This document shows, one piece after another, positions 45,946-56,552 of a stretch of 64,000 nt of DNA. The position numbers and the translations under genes are program-made. Every line of letters starts with the position of its first letter. Positions within the stretch are counted from its first letter, which is position 1. This DNA is from Puccinia triticina (taxonomy: Eukaryota; Basidiomycota; Pucciniomycetes; Pucciniales; Pucciniaceae): positions 5,296,001 through 5,360,000 of the forward strand of contig NC_070567.1 of the NCBI RefSeq assembly GCF_026914185.1, written 5' to 3'. The notes beneath the pieces were generated by a model that saw nothing but the letters and a program-made list of their open reading frames with translations, did not search any database and was not told the DNA's origin.

Positions 45946-48900
45946 TTAATCCAGGAAATTGAAGCGTCCAGATTTCATGATAAATTCAAAGACCAGGCTA
46001 TGGGCCTTTGGGATGTTTAAGAGCAGATGTGGTCTGTTTGAGTCAACCTTCAGTTTTTTTGATCTAGCCTTCTGTATGAGGATTTGTCGAAGGTGTCGGT
46101 ATTTTGGGCAAAAATCAAAGAAATGAATTGTTGTTTCTCGGCCGTTGCAAAATTGGCAGGTAGGGTCGAGTCTTCTTTTGACCTTGAAGAGATAACTGTT
46201 GAGAGGCGAGTGACCCAATCGCAGTTGATTAATCAAAGCTGATTGGAGGATAGGGAGGTCAGAGATTTTCTTTCCCAGTTCCAATCGAGAAGGGGAAAAG
46301 AGCTGATTTTTGAGATGTCTGGTGAGCTTGGAAGCGCTAGCGTGTAATTGTCTGTCCAGGTTTTCATTTCTGTTCGTTGCCTCTTTAGCTAGCAGATCGG
46401 CTGCCTCGTTGCCACGAATACCCCCATGACCGGGGCACCAGACAAAATGAATGTTCAAATCAGCAGGGAGTATGCGCCAAATTCCGAAGATTTCATAGAA
46501 GAGATACTGCCCCGATTCAGCCAATCCACAGTTCCCCAACCTTTTTAAGACACCGATATTATCCGTTAGGATGAACACTTTTGATATCCTACGCTTCCCT
46601 ATTGCTTGTTCGATCAATCTGAATGCAAGGAGCACACCGACGGTTTCACATTTGTGGTTTGAAATTAGGGTATTTCTGCCCAAAGCCATTGATAGAGCCG
46701 TGTCAAGCGCGGGGCATATGGCTGCACCAGCACCCCCCTTGACTGTGTCATAAGATCCGTCAGTATAAATGATAATAGAATCTGGAACATTAGAAAGAGA
46801 ATCTACTAAGCTAATTGTGGCACTTATGGCTTCCTCCTTTGTCAAACCAGCGTTCTCAATGGGTGGCTTTGAAACGACTATTTCCCCCTCGTATTCGATG
46901 AAAATCTTTTCCGGATTCAGCTTTACAAGTTGATCTAGTTGGTCATGGGCAACAGGGATGTGATTCCCGATCCAAGCCTCCCAGCAGAGACCTTGCTTCA
47001 CCAGAATGTCTTGGATACTGCAATCAAACCGTTGGCGTATCAGTTTTTGGGTGAAAAATCCTACGCTTACACCTTTGCATACTGCGGCAACATCCCCGAC
47101 AGCAGTTCTAGTCCGATGCCACTGTGTGGGGGTAGACCGGAAGGTGCCTAACGTATAAATGGCAGCCAGATTATTGACTTTATCAGCTAAATTTTGCAAC
47201 TTCGTAGTGTTATACTTGGTTGCCCAAACGGGGGCACCATACGATACCCTGGGAATAAGAACCGCATTCATCAATCGGACCCTATCCTTCTCTCTGAGGC
47301 CCCACCGCGAGTTACCCAGCGGCTTGAGTTGTGCTATTGTTGCTGAAGCCTTACGTTCTAGAAGTTTAAACATAGCCGTGTACGTCAGCTTGTTTTCAAG
47401 AAGGACCCCTAACCACTTAACCTCCTTGCAGGGCGGGAGGACTTGATTTCCAAAAGTAAAGGATTCAGGAGGATGGACTCTCCTGGTTAACCAGAGGAAC
47501 TGGGCCTTCTTCTTGTCAAAAACCGCTCCAAACTTTGTCCCCCACTGCAGGGATCGGGTGCCCTGTTTGCTCAGTTTCCTCACGGTCTCCACCGGCGTTT
47601 TCGCAGCTGTTAGGTGAACCACATCGTCCACATATCCTATTGAGACTTCATCATCTTCCAGTTTAAAGGACTTGATCAGCAGTGAATTATTGTATAGAAT
47701 ATAGAGAATAACTGAGAGAGGTGACCCTTGGGGAAGGCCAATGTCAATGGCGAAGGGGGAGGATACATAATCATCCATCCTGATGGTCGTGCGACGGTTT
47801 GACAAGAAGGATTCGATGATCCCAACTAGATAAGCTGGGTATTTCAAATTTAACAAGTAGTGAATCAGTCTCCGAGGATGAACCGAGGGATAGGCAGATT
47901 TCACGTCCAGAAATAATCCCGCAACATATTTCTTCTCTTGCCATTTTCGCCGGACCCATGTGTCAAGCAGGACCAAAGCGTCTTCTGTCCCCAATCCTTT
48001 TCGGCCTCCTAAATGCCCATCCGCCAGGACACCGGTCTTCTCTGCCCATGTGGATAATCGTCGAGCTATGATGAGTTCAAAGAGTTTCCCCATGCCACTG
48101 AGCAGGGCAATGGGTCTATAAGCTTTGGGGTCAGTGTAATCGTCTTTTCCTGCCTTGGGGATGATGGCCGTAACAGCGCATTTCCAGGTGTTGGGGTAAG
48201 AACTATTTGCAAGCGCATTGTTGAAAGCATCTGAAAGAGTTGGGGCCAAGAACTTAGCTCCCAGTTTAATCATCTCGTTCGCAATTCCATCAACCCCAGG
48301 GGCCTTTTTTGGTGCGATCTTCTTGATTCCTTCTAGAACTTCGGCTTCATTTATTGTTGGGTAGCAAACAATTCGGCAAGCAGGCCTGCTGGGGACATCA
48401 GAAAGATCAATAGGGGCCTCAATGCACGATGTGCCATTGAACAGTAACTCAGCTTGCTCAAGTTTGTCGGTGGTGATTGTGCCATCTGGGCGTTTCAGGG
48501 GGAGAATCGTATGAGCTGAGGACTTTTTTGTAAATTTGAAGGCCTTGAACAGTGCTTTGTCTGAAGGATCATCCAGGAATCGCCACCATGCGTTCCTTTC
48601 GAGGATCCGGATAGTATCCCGAAAGTAGGTGTTCCACTGCCTGTAGCATTCAGAAGCTTCATCACTTTTGGTCAGGATCATCCATTGCCCGGCTCTATTT
48701 CTTTTCTCAATAATGGGGTCAAGGGTAGTTTTGCACCACCAAGACTTAGCTCTATCCGTTGTACAAGAAGTGAGTCGCTCAAAGCTTTTTTGAACTTCAA
48801 TCACATCCTTTGTGATGGCCTTGACTTGCTCTTCAGTTGAGCTAAAGTTGGCAAAAGGACGTTTATCAGCTAGCTTCTGAAGTCTGTTACAAACAGTGTT

Positions 48901-49818
48901 GGGGTTAATGACTGCCCAGTTAAGTTTTGCGGGTCTCAATTCCTTCCGTGGGCACTGCAGATTGAGATGCAGGATGATGGCCTGATGATCAGAGCCATGA
49001 TTTTCAACTGAGATCTCGGTTCGAAAAATCAGCTTGGAGGCCAGAAAGTTGGCCCAGGCCAGGTCAATGGTGTATCCCATTCCTTTAGTTGAGTGAAAAG
49101 TAGGGATATGCTTAGGAGATGACACGCGGAAGCCATGACTGCCACAAATCTCAAGGAGTTCGCGTGCCTGTTGGTTATTGTTTCGGATTCCCTGTGGGTT
49201 CCAATGTGGGTGGTGTAGATTGGCGTCCATACAGATGACAGTTGGGATTGCTCGAGAATTGTGGATTGAAAGCCAGCGTCGAAGAATCTCCAGCGCTGGA
49301 AAAGTTCTAGGGGTGTTATAAACATTGATCAGTCGAAGGGTTTTGCTTTGGGGGAGGGAAATGTCCAGGCCTAATAGAAATTGGCCACCATCACTTAGCT
49401 GTTTAATGTTACCGGATGGGATCCATTGTTTTACATAGATACATGTTCGGTGTCGATCATTCCAGGTGTTTGGTCGATGCTCAAAAGCTGTGAATACTTT
49501 CCAGTCCTGATGCTCAGGTGGGGAAAGGGTCGAAGAGTTAATCCACGGTTCTTGCAAGATCAGGAAAGTAAAATCAGAAGATTGATGTAAGACACTTAGC
49601 GTGATTTCTCGGGAGACATGACAATTCAATTGTAGTATCTTCATTTGGTTGGCTTGGTTCTGAATGACATCAGAAAAGGTCTTCATTGCACTGGTAATAG
49701 GTCTATCAACAAAATGTGAGTTAATATCGGGGGGAGGGGGGAGGAAGGAAGGGGGAAAATGGGAAGAAGAGGAAGAAGAGGAATGTGATACAGGGGTTAC
49801 TTGAGGTTGTATTATCAT
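45946..49818 (-). CDS. LINE ORF2: endonuclease-RT-RNase H (1290 aa)
   Basis: Nicks the target and reverse-transcribes the LINE RNA. The start is the ATG at 49818, which overlaps the ORF1 stop as ATGA. Residues about 45-270 are an APE-type endonuclease (MKILQLNCHVSRE, LQEPWI, INVYNTPRTF, NHGSDHQAI). The RT (about 480-760) has KAPGVDGIANEMIK, YRPIALLSGMGKLFE, LFLDVKSAYPSVHP, GLPQGSPLSVILY and the catalytic GYVDDVV. A type I RNase H (about 1000-1130) has IYTDGSYDTVKGG, CETVGVLLAFR, ILTDNIGVL and GHGGIRGNEAADLLAKEA. A C-terminal CQFCNGRETTIHFFDFC knuckle follows. All core residues are present and the frame is open, so the protein looks intact. Confidence 0.93.
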   Translation of the reverse strand: MIIQPQVTPVSHSSSSSSSHFPPSFLPPPPDINSHFVDRPITSAMKTFSDVIQNQANQMKILQLNCHVSREITLSVLHQSSDFTFLILQEPWINSSTLSPPEHQDWKVFTAFEHRPNTWNDRHRTCIYVKQWIPSGNIKQLSDGGQFLLGLDISLPQSKTLRLINVYNTPRTFPALEILRRWLSIHNSRAIPTVICMDANLHHPHWNPQGIRNNNQQARELLEICGSHGFRVSSPKHIPTFHSTKGMGYTIDLAWANFLASKLIFRTEISVENHGSDHQAIILHLNLQCPRKELRPAKLNWAVINPNTVCNRLQKLADKRPFANFSSTEEQVKAITKDVIEVQKSFERLTSCTTDRAKSWWCKTTLDPIIEKRNRAGQWMILTKSDEASECYRQWNTYFRDTIRILERNAWWRFLDDPSDKALFKAFKFTKKSSAHTILPLKRPDGTITTDKLEQAELLFNGTSCIEAPIDLSDVPSRPACRIVCYPTINEAEVLEGIKKIAPKKAPGVDGIANEMIKLGAKFLAPTLSDAFNNALANSSYPNTWKCAVTAIIPKAGKDDYTDPKAYRPIALLSGMGKLFELIIARRLSTWAEKTGVLADGHLGGRKGLGTEDALVLLDTWVRRKWQEKKYVAGLFLDVKSAYPSVHPRRLIHYLLNLKYPAYLVGIIESFLSNRRTTIRMDDYVSSPFAIDIGLPQGSPLSVILYILYNNSLLIKSFKLEDDEVSIGYVDDVVHLTAAKTPVETVRKLSKQGTRSLQWGTKFGAVFDKKKAQFLWLTRRVHPPESFTFGNQVLPPCKEVKWLGVLLENKLTYTAMFKLLERKASATIAQLKPLGNSRWGLREKDRVRLMNAVLIPRVSYGAPVWATKYNTTKLQNLADKVNNLAAIYTLGTFRSTPTQWHRTRTAVGDVAAVCKGVSVGFFTQKLIRQRFDCSIQDILVKQGLCWEAWIGNHIPVAHDQLDQLVKLNPEKIFIEYEGEIVVSKPPIENAGLTKEEAISATISLVDSLSNVPDSIIIYTDGSYDTVKGGAGAAICPALDTALSMALGRNTLISNHKCETVGVLLAFRLIEQAIGKRRISKVFILTDNIGVLKRLGNCGLAESGQYLFYEIFGIWRILPADLNIHFVWCPGHGGIRGNEAADLLAKEATNRNENLDRQLHASASKLTRHLKNQLFSPSRLELGKKISDLPILQSALINQLRLGHSPLNSYLFKVKRRLDPTCQFCNGRETTIHFFDFCPKYRHLRQILIQKARSKKLKVDSNRPHLLLNIPKAHSLVFEFIMKSGRFNFLD

Positions 49819-51080
49819 TGGAAGTTGGTGTGTTTCTTCTCGAGCCACACTTTCTTGAAGAAGCAAGTGACATTAAAAGGTGTATGATCGACTGTTTCAA
49901 TTCCTTCAATTTTCATCTTAAGGCCTTCTTTGCAGAGGACGCATGATTTAATACCTCCTAACCCTTCAGGGCAATCCTTTGTCACATGCTCGTCACCACA
50001 TTTGCCGCACTTGGCCTTCTCCCTGCACCACTGTCCAAAGTGCCCCATTTTCAGGCACTTGAAACATTGGGGGGGTCGGGGTTTGAATCTTGCTGTTCGA
50101 TGATAATTGTAGTTGAGGAATAGACCAGTTTTCTCAACTCGGGCAGCTAGTTGCTTGTTCTTGAAGGCAAGAATGATCGACCCTGCTTGCTTGGGGGTTG
50201 CTGAGTTATCCGCTAGCCACTTGACCCGGACAAGATCACCTTCTGGGAAGTTGTTTTCGCTCGAAAGTTGTTTGATCGCTGATACGGCAAGAGGGTTGAA
50301 GGTTTTTGGAATGCCGTGCGCAATAATAGAGAAGGGGCTCGGCGTAGCTTCTAGATCGGGGTGGACTTCTTTCGACCAGTTGTGTTTGTTTTCCATCAGC
50401 CACTTTTGGTGAGCCTTATTTTTCGAGAAGAAACAAACGTCGCCCGACTTCAAGACTTGGGCTGCTCGGATCGAGATTCGTTCGCCTTCAACTTGTGCAT
50501 CAAGCTTCTGTAAGACCTCATTTGCACGTTGGACTAGGAACCCTCGCGCGAGGTTCTGGACTTCAGATTTGTCGGGGGCTGAGTGGATAATGGCCTTCCC
50601 AGGCTTGAGTGACTTGAGGATTGTCTTCTGGGGGGGAGCGATCGTCGGAGGTCTGACAGCAGGCGCCGGTCCAGTGGCACGCGCGTACGATTGCTTTGTA
50701 GGTTGATTCTGGGGGGCCGTTGTTGACACGCGACTGCCTTCAAGCGCCTGTAAACGACCTTCGAAAGTTTCAACCATCTTCGACATCTGATCCATACGTT
50801 TGTCCATTTCTCTGAGACGCTTCGCTTCCGCGTCCATCATCATTCGGATTGCTCCGAGCGAGGCCGGATCAATAATTAACGCTCCTTCAGACGAGTGGTT
50901 TTGGGGGTTGCCGATGTAGTTGGTCAGGAACGCGAGGAACACCGAGGAGGGTGGCGCGACGTTCGGCCTGTCAGGCAGACGCGTCGAGGGCGCGTCGTCC
51001 AGCTCTGCAATATCGTTCATGGTCGCGTCACACGCGACGTTGGGTCGGTTGGGGGGGTCGGGTGGAGGAGGAGCGGCCAT
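49815..51080 (-). CDS. LINE ORF1: gag-like RNA-binding protein (421 aa)
   Basis: ORF1 proteins coat the LINE RNA and assist reverse transcription. The N-terminus is Pro-rich, and a helical region near 75-130 could form a coiled coil. Residues about 200-330 look like an RNA-binding fold, and near 345-400 are CCHC-type knuckles: CFKCLKMGHFGQWC, CGKCGDEHVTKDC and a final CVLC. The start MAAPPPPDPPN is the first in-frame ATG. The stop TGA shares bases with the ORF2 start (ATGA), which suggests termination-reinitiation as the way ORF2 is made. The frame is intact. Confidence 0.88.
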   Translation of the reverse strand: MAAPPPPDPPNRPNVACDATMNDIAELDDAPSTRLPDRPNVAPPSSVFLAFLTNYIGNPQNHSSEGALIIDPASLGAIRMMMDAEAKRLREMDKRMDQMSKMVETFEGRLQALEGSRVSTTAPQNQPTKQSYARATGPAPAVRPPTIAPPQKTILKSLKPGKAIIHSAPDKSEVQNLARGFLVQRANEVLQKLDAQVEGERISIRAAQVLKSGDVCFFSKNKAHQKWLMENKHNWSKEVHPDLEATPSPFSIIAHGIPKTFNPLAVSAIKQLSSENNFPEGDLVRVKWLADNSATPKQAGSIILAFKNKQLAARVEKTGLFLNYNYHRTARFKPRPPQCFKCLKMGHFGQWCREKAKCGKCGDEHVTKDCPEGLGGIKSCVLCKEGLKMKIEGIETVDHTPFNVTCFFKKVWLEKKHTNFQ

Positions 51081-51189
51081 AGGGCCAGGGGGAGGGGGAT
51101 TAAGTTGGATTCTGGGTGTGTAGGGGTGAGTTGGGTTATTCGAGGGTGTTGGGTAAAAAGGTGGTGACTCTTTGGTTGCGGACAGAATC

Positions 51190-51201
51190 CTGATGTTACA
51201 T
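51190..51201. repeat. LINE target-site duplication, 5' side
   Basis: CTGATGTTACAT, an exact copy of 45724-45735, adjoining the 5' end of the LINE. Confidence 0.9.
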
Positions 51202-51790
51202 TGTGATGGTCAATATTATATTGCGGGGGTCCAATTTGAAAAGAACCCATGGTGATGTTACATTGCCGGACATCCCACCGATGCAACCCTGGGGCGATGT
51301 GGTGTCAACTAGGGTAAACCCAATGCAAAGGCCCCCGGACTCAACATCAGCCCAAACCGACCTGGCATCGGCCATCAACGACGGAATGGTCGACTCAAAA
51401 TTGTGTTGCACCAATGCAACCACGGCTTTGGTCAACACAAAGCCGGCTTTGCTCTATGCAATCTTGGTCTGCGTCGATGCAATCTTGGCCATCGTCAATG
51501 CAATATTGGTCGGAGCACCCAATGCAATCAGTATGTACATGCACAAGCTCTCTCCAAGGTTTCAGCAACATCATGGCCCTTCCACAGAAGTTGAATCCAG
51601 CTCTTGCCGGAGCAAAATTCACTCTCCTGTGAAATTGAACCATTTAAACTGGCGTACATTGAGCGCAACTTTCAACCTCCAATCTTATTTTGACATGTTT
51701 GCAAGCTGGGAGAAGACAAAGCCACAACTGCTTACGGTGCAAAACTCCCTGTGCCAACTGATGTTGACAGGTTAGTGGCGGGTACTCGAC
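51202..51790 (+). repeat. LTR-like leader with primer-binding site
   Basis: Contains spaced 'caatgcaat..ttgg' repeats (51400-51530). Near 51774 is TGGCGGGTACTCGACCC, which is complementary to a possible tRNA 3' end (GGGTCGAGTACCCG-CCA) and would serve as a primer-binding site. It lies a few bases after a TGACA LTR-type end (about 51768). The LTR start is not defined; the sequence left of the LINE may be its other part. Confidence 0.5.
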
Positions 51791-51940
51791 CCATCGTCTC
51801 AACCCCACTATCCACACATCTACTTCCGATCCATCGTCTCGACCGCTCTATACACACTGCTTCCGAATTTGAACTCGGCCAAACCACCTTCTTCAGTACT
51901 CTCTTCTCCCCCCCTATTCTATCTCATTGGTCTACATAAG

Positions 51941-53791
51941 TCCATGACAACCAGAAACACAAACAACAAGCCTCTATTACCAATCACTGATCCCAAAGAA
52001 ATCCTCCAAGCGGCCTGCCGCCGAGCCCAACTTGACGCTGCACTGGCCGCGACGAACCCGATCTCGGTTCCCCTCCCTCGTTCACCGGTACTGCCACACA
52101 ATACTAACCTACCAACGGTAGCCCCATTCACAAACCCAGAACTGCCCGGTACTTATTCTCAACCGACCCTGTTTGACGAGCCCAATGCTATGCAACAACC
52201 TTCAGGAAGCCCGGGCGCGCAAAACCTACTTGCCCCCCCAGTTCCACCAAACAAGGAGGTAGAAGGCGAGCTGAGTATCACGGACTGTTTCAAAACCTTG
52301 TTAACGATCCAGAAGAACAAGGACTTACAATTCCAAGCCGCCCAACTCCAAGCCGAGCAAGCACAGACTTGAGTGGACGAACAACGTCGCCATGATGCAG
52401 AACAACTTGCCGCGGTTGAAGAACAACAAATGCTTGACAATGAGAGGTTCACCAAGCAACGCCGCCTGGATGCTGAAAGGATTGCTGCCATCGGTGAGCA
52501 GCGTAGACTGGACAACACTAGATTCAAGGAACAACACCGCATCAATACCAAAAAACTCGCACTTCTGGAGGAGATCGCCAAGAACAGTGTCACCAGACAG
52601 GAGCCAAACCCAATCTCTGTCACCCGAGCGGACGGTTGCATCAATCTCACCCGGTTCCGAACCTCTGACGGCCCGTTCCAGGTTTTGGAGCCCTTCCTCA
52701 CTTGGATGCAAGGGGTGAAGATTTTCTTTTCAACCCGCAACGTCACCCATTTGGATGACAAGATGTTGATCCTTGGTGCGCTGATTACCGAGACCAATCT
52801 ATTATTGTATTATGGCAATGTATCAGCTTCGTACAAAGGGAAAACCTGGGACGAATTCAGGGGTTGTCTCTTCAAATTCTGCCTACCCAAAGACTGGCGC
52901 ACAGAGCTCCGACAGACCATCAAGCACCTTGAGATGTCAGACTCTGAATCGTTCATGGAGTACAGCGGACAAGCCCGCACTCTCCAGAGCCTAGTAAATT
53001 TTGACAAAGACTTGTTCTCTGACTTTGATCTCGCTGAGTTTGTCATGTTTGGATTACCACACGCACTCAAGACAAAGGTCAAAGACTTCCAATTACTCGC
53101 CGCCAAGAATTTCAACTATAGCAAATTCAAAAGCCGCACCAACAGTTTGTACACCACCCTCCCACAACCAAGATCTACCGCCACTCAAGCACCATCCACG
53201 TTCTCCTCCAACCCCATGGAGCAATTGGACCCTGAAGCGTACCTGTGGAAGCTGCTCTCTTATCTTGATTTGGTCGGTAAGTGCCATTTCTGCAAGAAGC
53301 ACTGCGGGAACTTAGCCGGCGCCTGCCCGGGTCCCCAAGAACAACGCATCTTCATTCCGCCCTCCTTCGTGGTCCCGCCGGGACCGGCAAACTGTTTCGC
53401 CCCCCAAGCTTGGAAGAAAGCCCAGGGACCGTTGGCTTCATCCGCTGGCAAGGCAACGGGACGACCAGCAGGGGTAGCCACAGCGAGTGTAGAGGCCCCA
53501 GCTTTTGATGAAGCTGGCATATCCGCCGTCGCTGTGATTGAAGGTCACATGGAGGCCAAAGCACTTAACTATGCGGATGATCCGTTAACCTTTATTGAAT
53601 GAGACAGGGAAGATTCGGAACCCTCACACACCAAAGACACCCCGTTCAACGCCAAAACTCTTTCACTGGCCAACGTTCAAATGACCAACGCCTCACAATC
53701 GGGATATCAAGAGGACCTCCTTGATTTCTTAGATAACCCCACTGCAGCGGGTGTAGACGATAAGTATGTCTCAGCCCGCCACACGCTGTAA
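51941..53791 (+). pseudogene. LTR retrotransposon gag with two nonsense codons
   Basis: Gag protein of a probable Ty3-type element. One frame from MTTRNTNNKPLLP to the TAA at 53789 is interrupted by TGA at 52370-52372 and TGA at 53600-53602. In order: a Pro/Asn-rich N-terminus; a Gln/Glu/Arg coiled coil with repeated RRLDAERIAAIGEQRRLDN; the retrotransposon gag core (PFLTWMQGVKIFFS, LILGALITETNLLLYY, WDEFRGCLFKFC); and a knuckle-like CHFCKKHCGNLAGAC. No protease, RT or integrase follows. Both stops could come from CGA by one C-to-T change. The copy is dead or depends on others. Confidence 0.75.
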
Positions 53792-55019
53792 GACTCAAAA
53801 GGTGTCATGAGACCCTTTTGCTGAATGGTAAAAGGTATGGCTGAGGTGCTGGCTCTGCCTTTCTGTATATTGGAAAACAAGACCACCAAGGTAAGCTTGG
53901 CAATTTATTTTGTGATAGGATATGTTCAAAGATGAGATATATAAGAGGATTGTTGTCAATGTCTGAGGTTGATCGAGTTTTGATGTATGAGATAGGCAAC
54001 GGTGACTTGATGTCTTGAGTGGGGCTTGAACCTAGGTCCTTGGGCTGGGGGTATATAAGTTCAAAAAGTGGGAGGTGATGAGGGTGAGAGGGAGGTAAGC
54101 TCAACCAGGAGTGGAACCGGAGACTGGTTACTGGTGAAAGGTGTGTGAACTGAGTGGTGATATAAATTTCAAATATAGTGTGAAAGGTATGTGAACTGAG
54201 TGGTGATATGAACTGATAACTGTGATATGGATAGAGGATAATATGAGTGGTGATAAGTGAGTAGGGAATATAGACCGCTGGATGGCATGAGGATCTGAGG
54301 GGGAATGTCCCCTGATGGGATGGGGAGAAAACAACTGGCAGGCAGAGGCCTCCTTATATAGACAATGATGAGGGAATTTAGCTCCAGGGGAGCAGCTTTG
54401 AGGGAATTTGGCTGGTGAGAAAGTACAACTGAGGGAATTTAGCTAGACTATCTACAATGTGTCCCTTTGATATGCAAACAGGATCATATATATTCATACA
54501 AGGATTTTCCAAGACCAAAGATATGCAATTGTGAAACAAACATATGCAAAGAGAAAATAGGAGGTGAGGACTGATAAAAGGAAGGAAGAAAAGTAATTCA
54601 TGTGCTGTATGCGCACATTTATGCCAAGTATAATAGCCGAGAGTTGAGTCTGTGTGTGAACCCACTCGGACTGGTGCGTGAAAGGGGTGATTTGCGTATC
54701 TTCTGATCTGGTAGAGATATGAGGTTGGTTTCAGTGGGTGCCTAGGGGTTATTTTGGTCCTAGATTCCATTTCTGATGCACATTTGGCCGTATCTTGAGG
54801 TGTTTTGTGAGTACACATAAAAGTTTGAATTTTTCTCCTACAAACACAGAAATAATGACCACAACACTCTGATCAAGAGGGAGAGATCAGGCGCACAGGG
54901 ACACTGTAGATGGACAGAAGTTCTAACTTCTATACCACACAATCCACCTTGATAGTCTTCCTCATCCACATAAGGTGTGCTTTGGCACACTGCTATTATG
55001 GACTGTGCTTCCAGTGGTG
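53792..55019. other. Region after the gag remnant, no supported gene
   Basis: Sequence with a local direct repeat 'gtgtgaactgagtggtgatat' (about 54145 and 54190) and no recognisable coding domain. It is probably decayed retroelement sequence. Confidence 0.4.
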
Positions 55020-55570
55020 TCTTGTCATCTGTCTAGGAGTTTACAAGTTGGTTGTGTGTGAAATAGCCCCAAAACTTGACTGATAGTCCTGAAGCAATCA
55101 GAGCCGTTCAAGCAATTTGACCAACTGTACTTTGGTGTAAGTGTTCCGCCACACCATTCTGCCCCCCCCCCGTTGGTCCGGAAACGCTTCAGTTTCTTTC
55201 TTGTGAGAATTTCCATGTGTTTGATGTACCTCTTGAAATTAAGGCAAACCTCACTCTTGGCTTTGGGCAAGAATACCTCAGAATATTAGCTCGCCAAATG
55301 ATGCAAGACAGCAAGGTACTTGAATCCGTTGAAGCCCTCCACAAAGGGTCCTAGGAAATCCAAAACAATCATATCTATTGGAAAGAGCGCTGGCTCATTG
55401 GTGAGACAATTACCTCAAACATATTTGCTTTTGCTGACCAAACAATCTTCACAAATTAAATCCTTATTGGTTAACTTATCTGGCAAACCCAGTATTTCCC
55501 CAAAGCACACATCTTTAAATAGTGGTGTGGTAGGAAAGAGCGGTGCTCCGGTACAAAAGAGTCCGGTCCG
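55020..55570 (-). pseudogene. Ty1/copia integrase remnant
   Basis: Minus-strand reading gives LICEDCLVSKSK (end of the integrase zinc-binding domain), then FPIDMIVLDFLGPFVEGFNG, the region of the first catalytic Asp. It continues with FKYLAVLHH, then KAKSEVCLNFKRYIKHMEIL and KLKRFRTNGGG, where copia integrases usually have RTDNGGE, so the second catalytic Asp is lost. Stops and small shifts break it into pieces. No other pol domain is left nearby. Confidence 0.72.
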
Positions 55571-55912
55571 CAACTCTCCCTACAAGATTATCCCAAGAGT
55601 TGAGTGGTTCTTTCAAAATATGGTTTTGCTCTGCAAGTTTCCGTTGTGTATCCTTGGTGCAAAGAGTAAATGAAGCAAATAATAGTAATAGCAATAATCA
55701 CCCGCAAAACAACCCCAAAGATATATAACAAGCCCTTGTCCTCTGAGTTTAATTCCCAACCCATCCATCAGATCTTGTGTCAAGCTTATCTTAAAATTAC
55801 AGCTCTTGAGTTCATGAGATAGGCTATGAATAACGAGAATCATATTTTATAACATGTCTGGTTGCCAGCAAAAGTGGTATTCTATAGGGTACTTGCTGTG
55901 GTTTGGTATTTA
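55571..55912. other. Spacer, nothing recognised
   Basis: Between the copia remnant and the RING gene. It contains the likely 3' region of the RING gene and no coding motif that I can support. Confidence 0.4.
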
Positions 55913-56552
55913 TTATCTGGCCGATAGCTGTAAGAGTCTCGTCATCAACATAGTAAGGAAAATGCTTATCACTATCAATATAAAATATGATGGATCTCTG
56001 CCATACACAAGATAGATTCTTGGGTTCTGTTGATTGAGTTCAAAAGCCGGGGGTTTTTCTCCTGAGACCGATCGTCGACAAACCGGGCAACGTTTCTGTG
56101 TATTCATGGTACGCATTTCGTGCTCGAAACAAGGTACGTGGAATTCATGGCCACATCTACTCCATCGTATTGTTTCTTCGCCTGGTACCCATTCTCCCCA
56201 ACAGGTTGGACAGGATTTCTGTCTTCTCCTCCTTATTGCATGATCTGATATATTAATACGAATTTCCTTGTCGAGTCCCGGATAAGCTGGGCTCTTGGTC
56301 AACGTTTCTCGGCTTCTTTCTGCATTCTATGAATAATGCCACATGGTTCAGTCACAACTAATCTTTGATAAGGATGAATCAACGCATCCGACTTACCCCA
56401 TGATTCAGATTGGACGTCCCAGCTAAACCCGTAACTTGTCCTTGTCGCTCATGATCAGGAATTGATATAGTCGGTTCCAAGCGTTGTGAGCTAGACAAAT
56501 CTTGGGGTCCTTCCCGATCACCAACCGGACCCAACCGATCAAAAGAATCCAT
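55913..56552 (-). CDS. Tail-anchored RING-H2 finger protein (189 aa)
   Basis: A predicted E3 ubiquitin ligase of an internal membrane. Two exons join in phase 0: 56552-56397 and 56326-55913, with intron 'ggg|gtaagt' to 'catag|aat'. Start MDSFDRLGPVG. The N-terminus (1-85) is polar and probably disordered. The RING-H2 finger is at about 90-140: CPTCWGEW, then CGHEFHVPCFEHEM, then CPVCRRSV, with all metal ligands in C3H2C3 order. A single hydrophobic segment near the C-terminus (YFILIVISIFLTMLMTRLL) suggests a tail anchor with the RING in the cytosol. Substrate and compartment are unknown. It looks like an intact cellular gene next to transposon debris. Confidence 0.85.

Larger units (their letters stand above)
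45736..51189 (-). mobile_element. Full-length LINE (RNase H-bearing, Tad/I-like)
   Basis: A 5.45-kb non-LTR retrotransposon with a short poly-A tail at its 3' end (45736-45755) and perfect 12-bp target duplications CTGATGTTACAT on both sides. It has a 5' leader of about 110 bp, ORF1 with zinc knuckles and ORF2 with endonuclease, RT and RNase H. No stop or frameshift was seen in either ORF, so it could be a recently active copy. The domain set matches the fungal Tad1/I-like groups; the exact clade is not determined. Confidence 0.92.
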
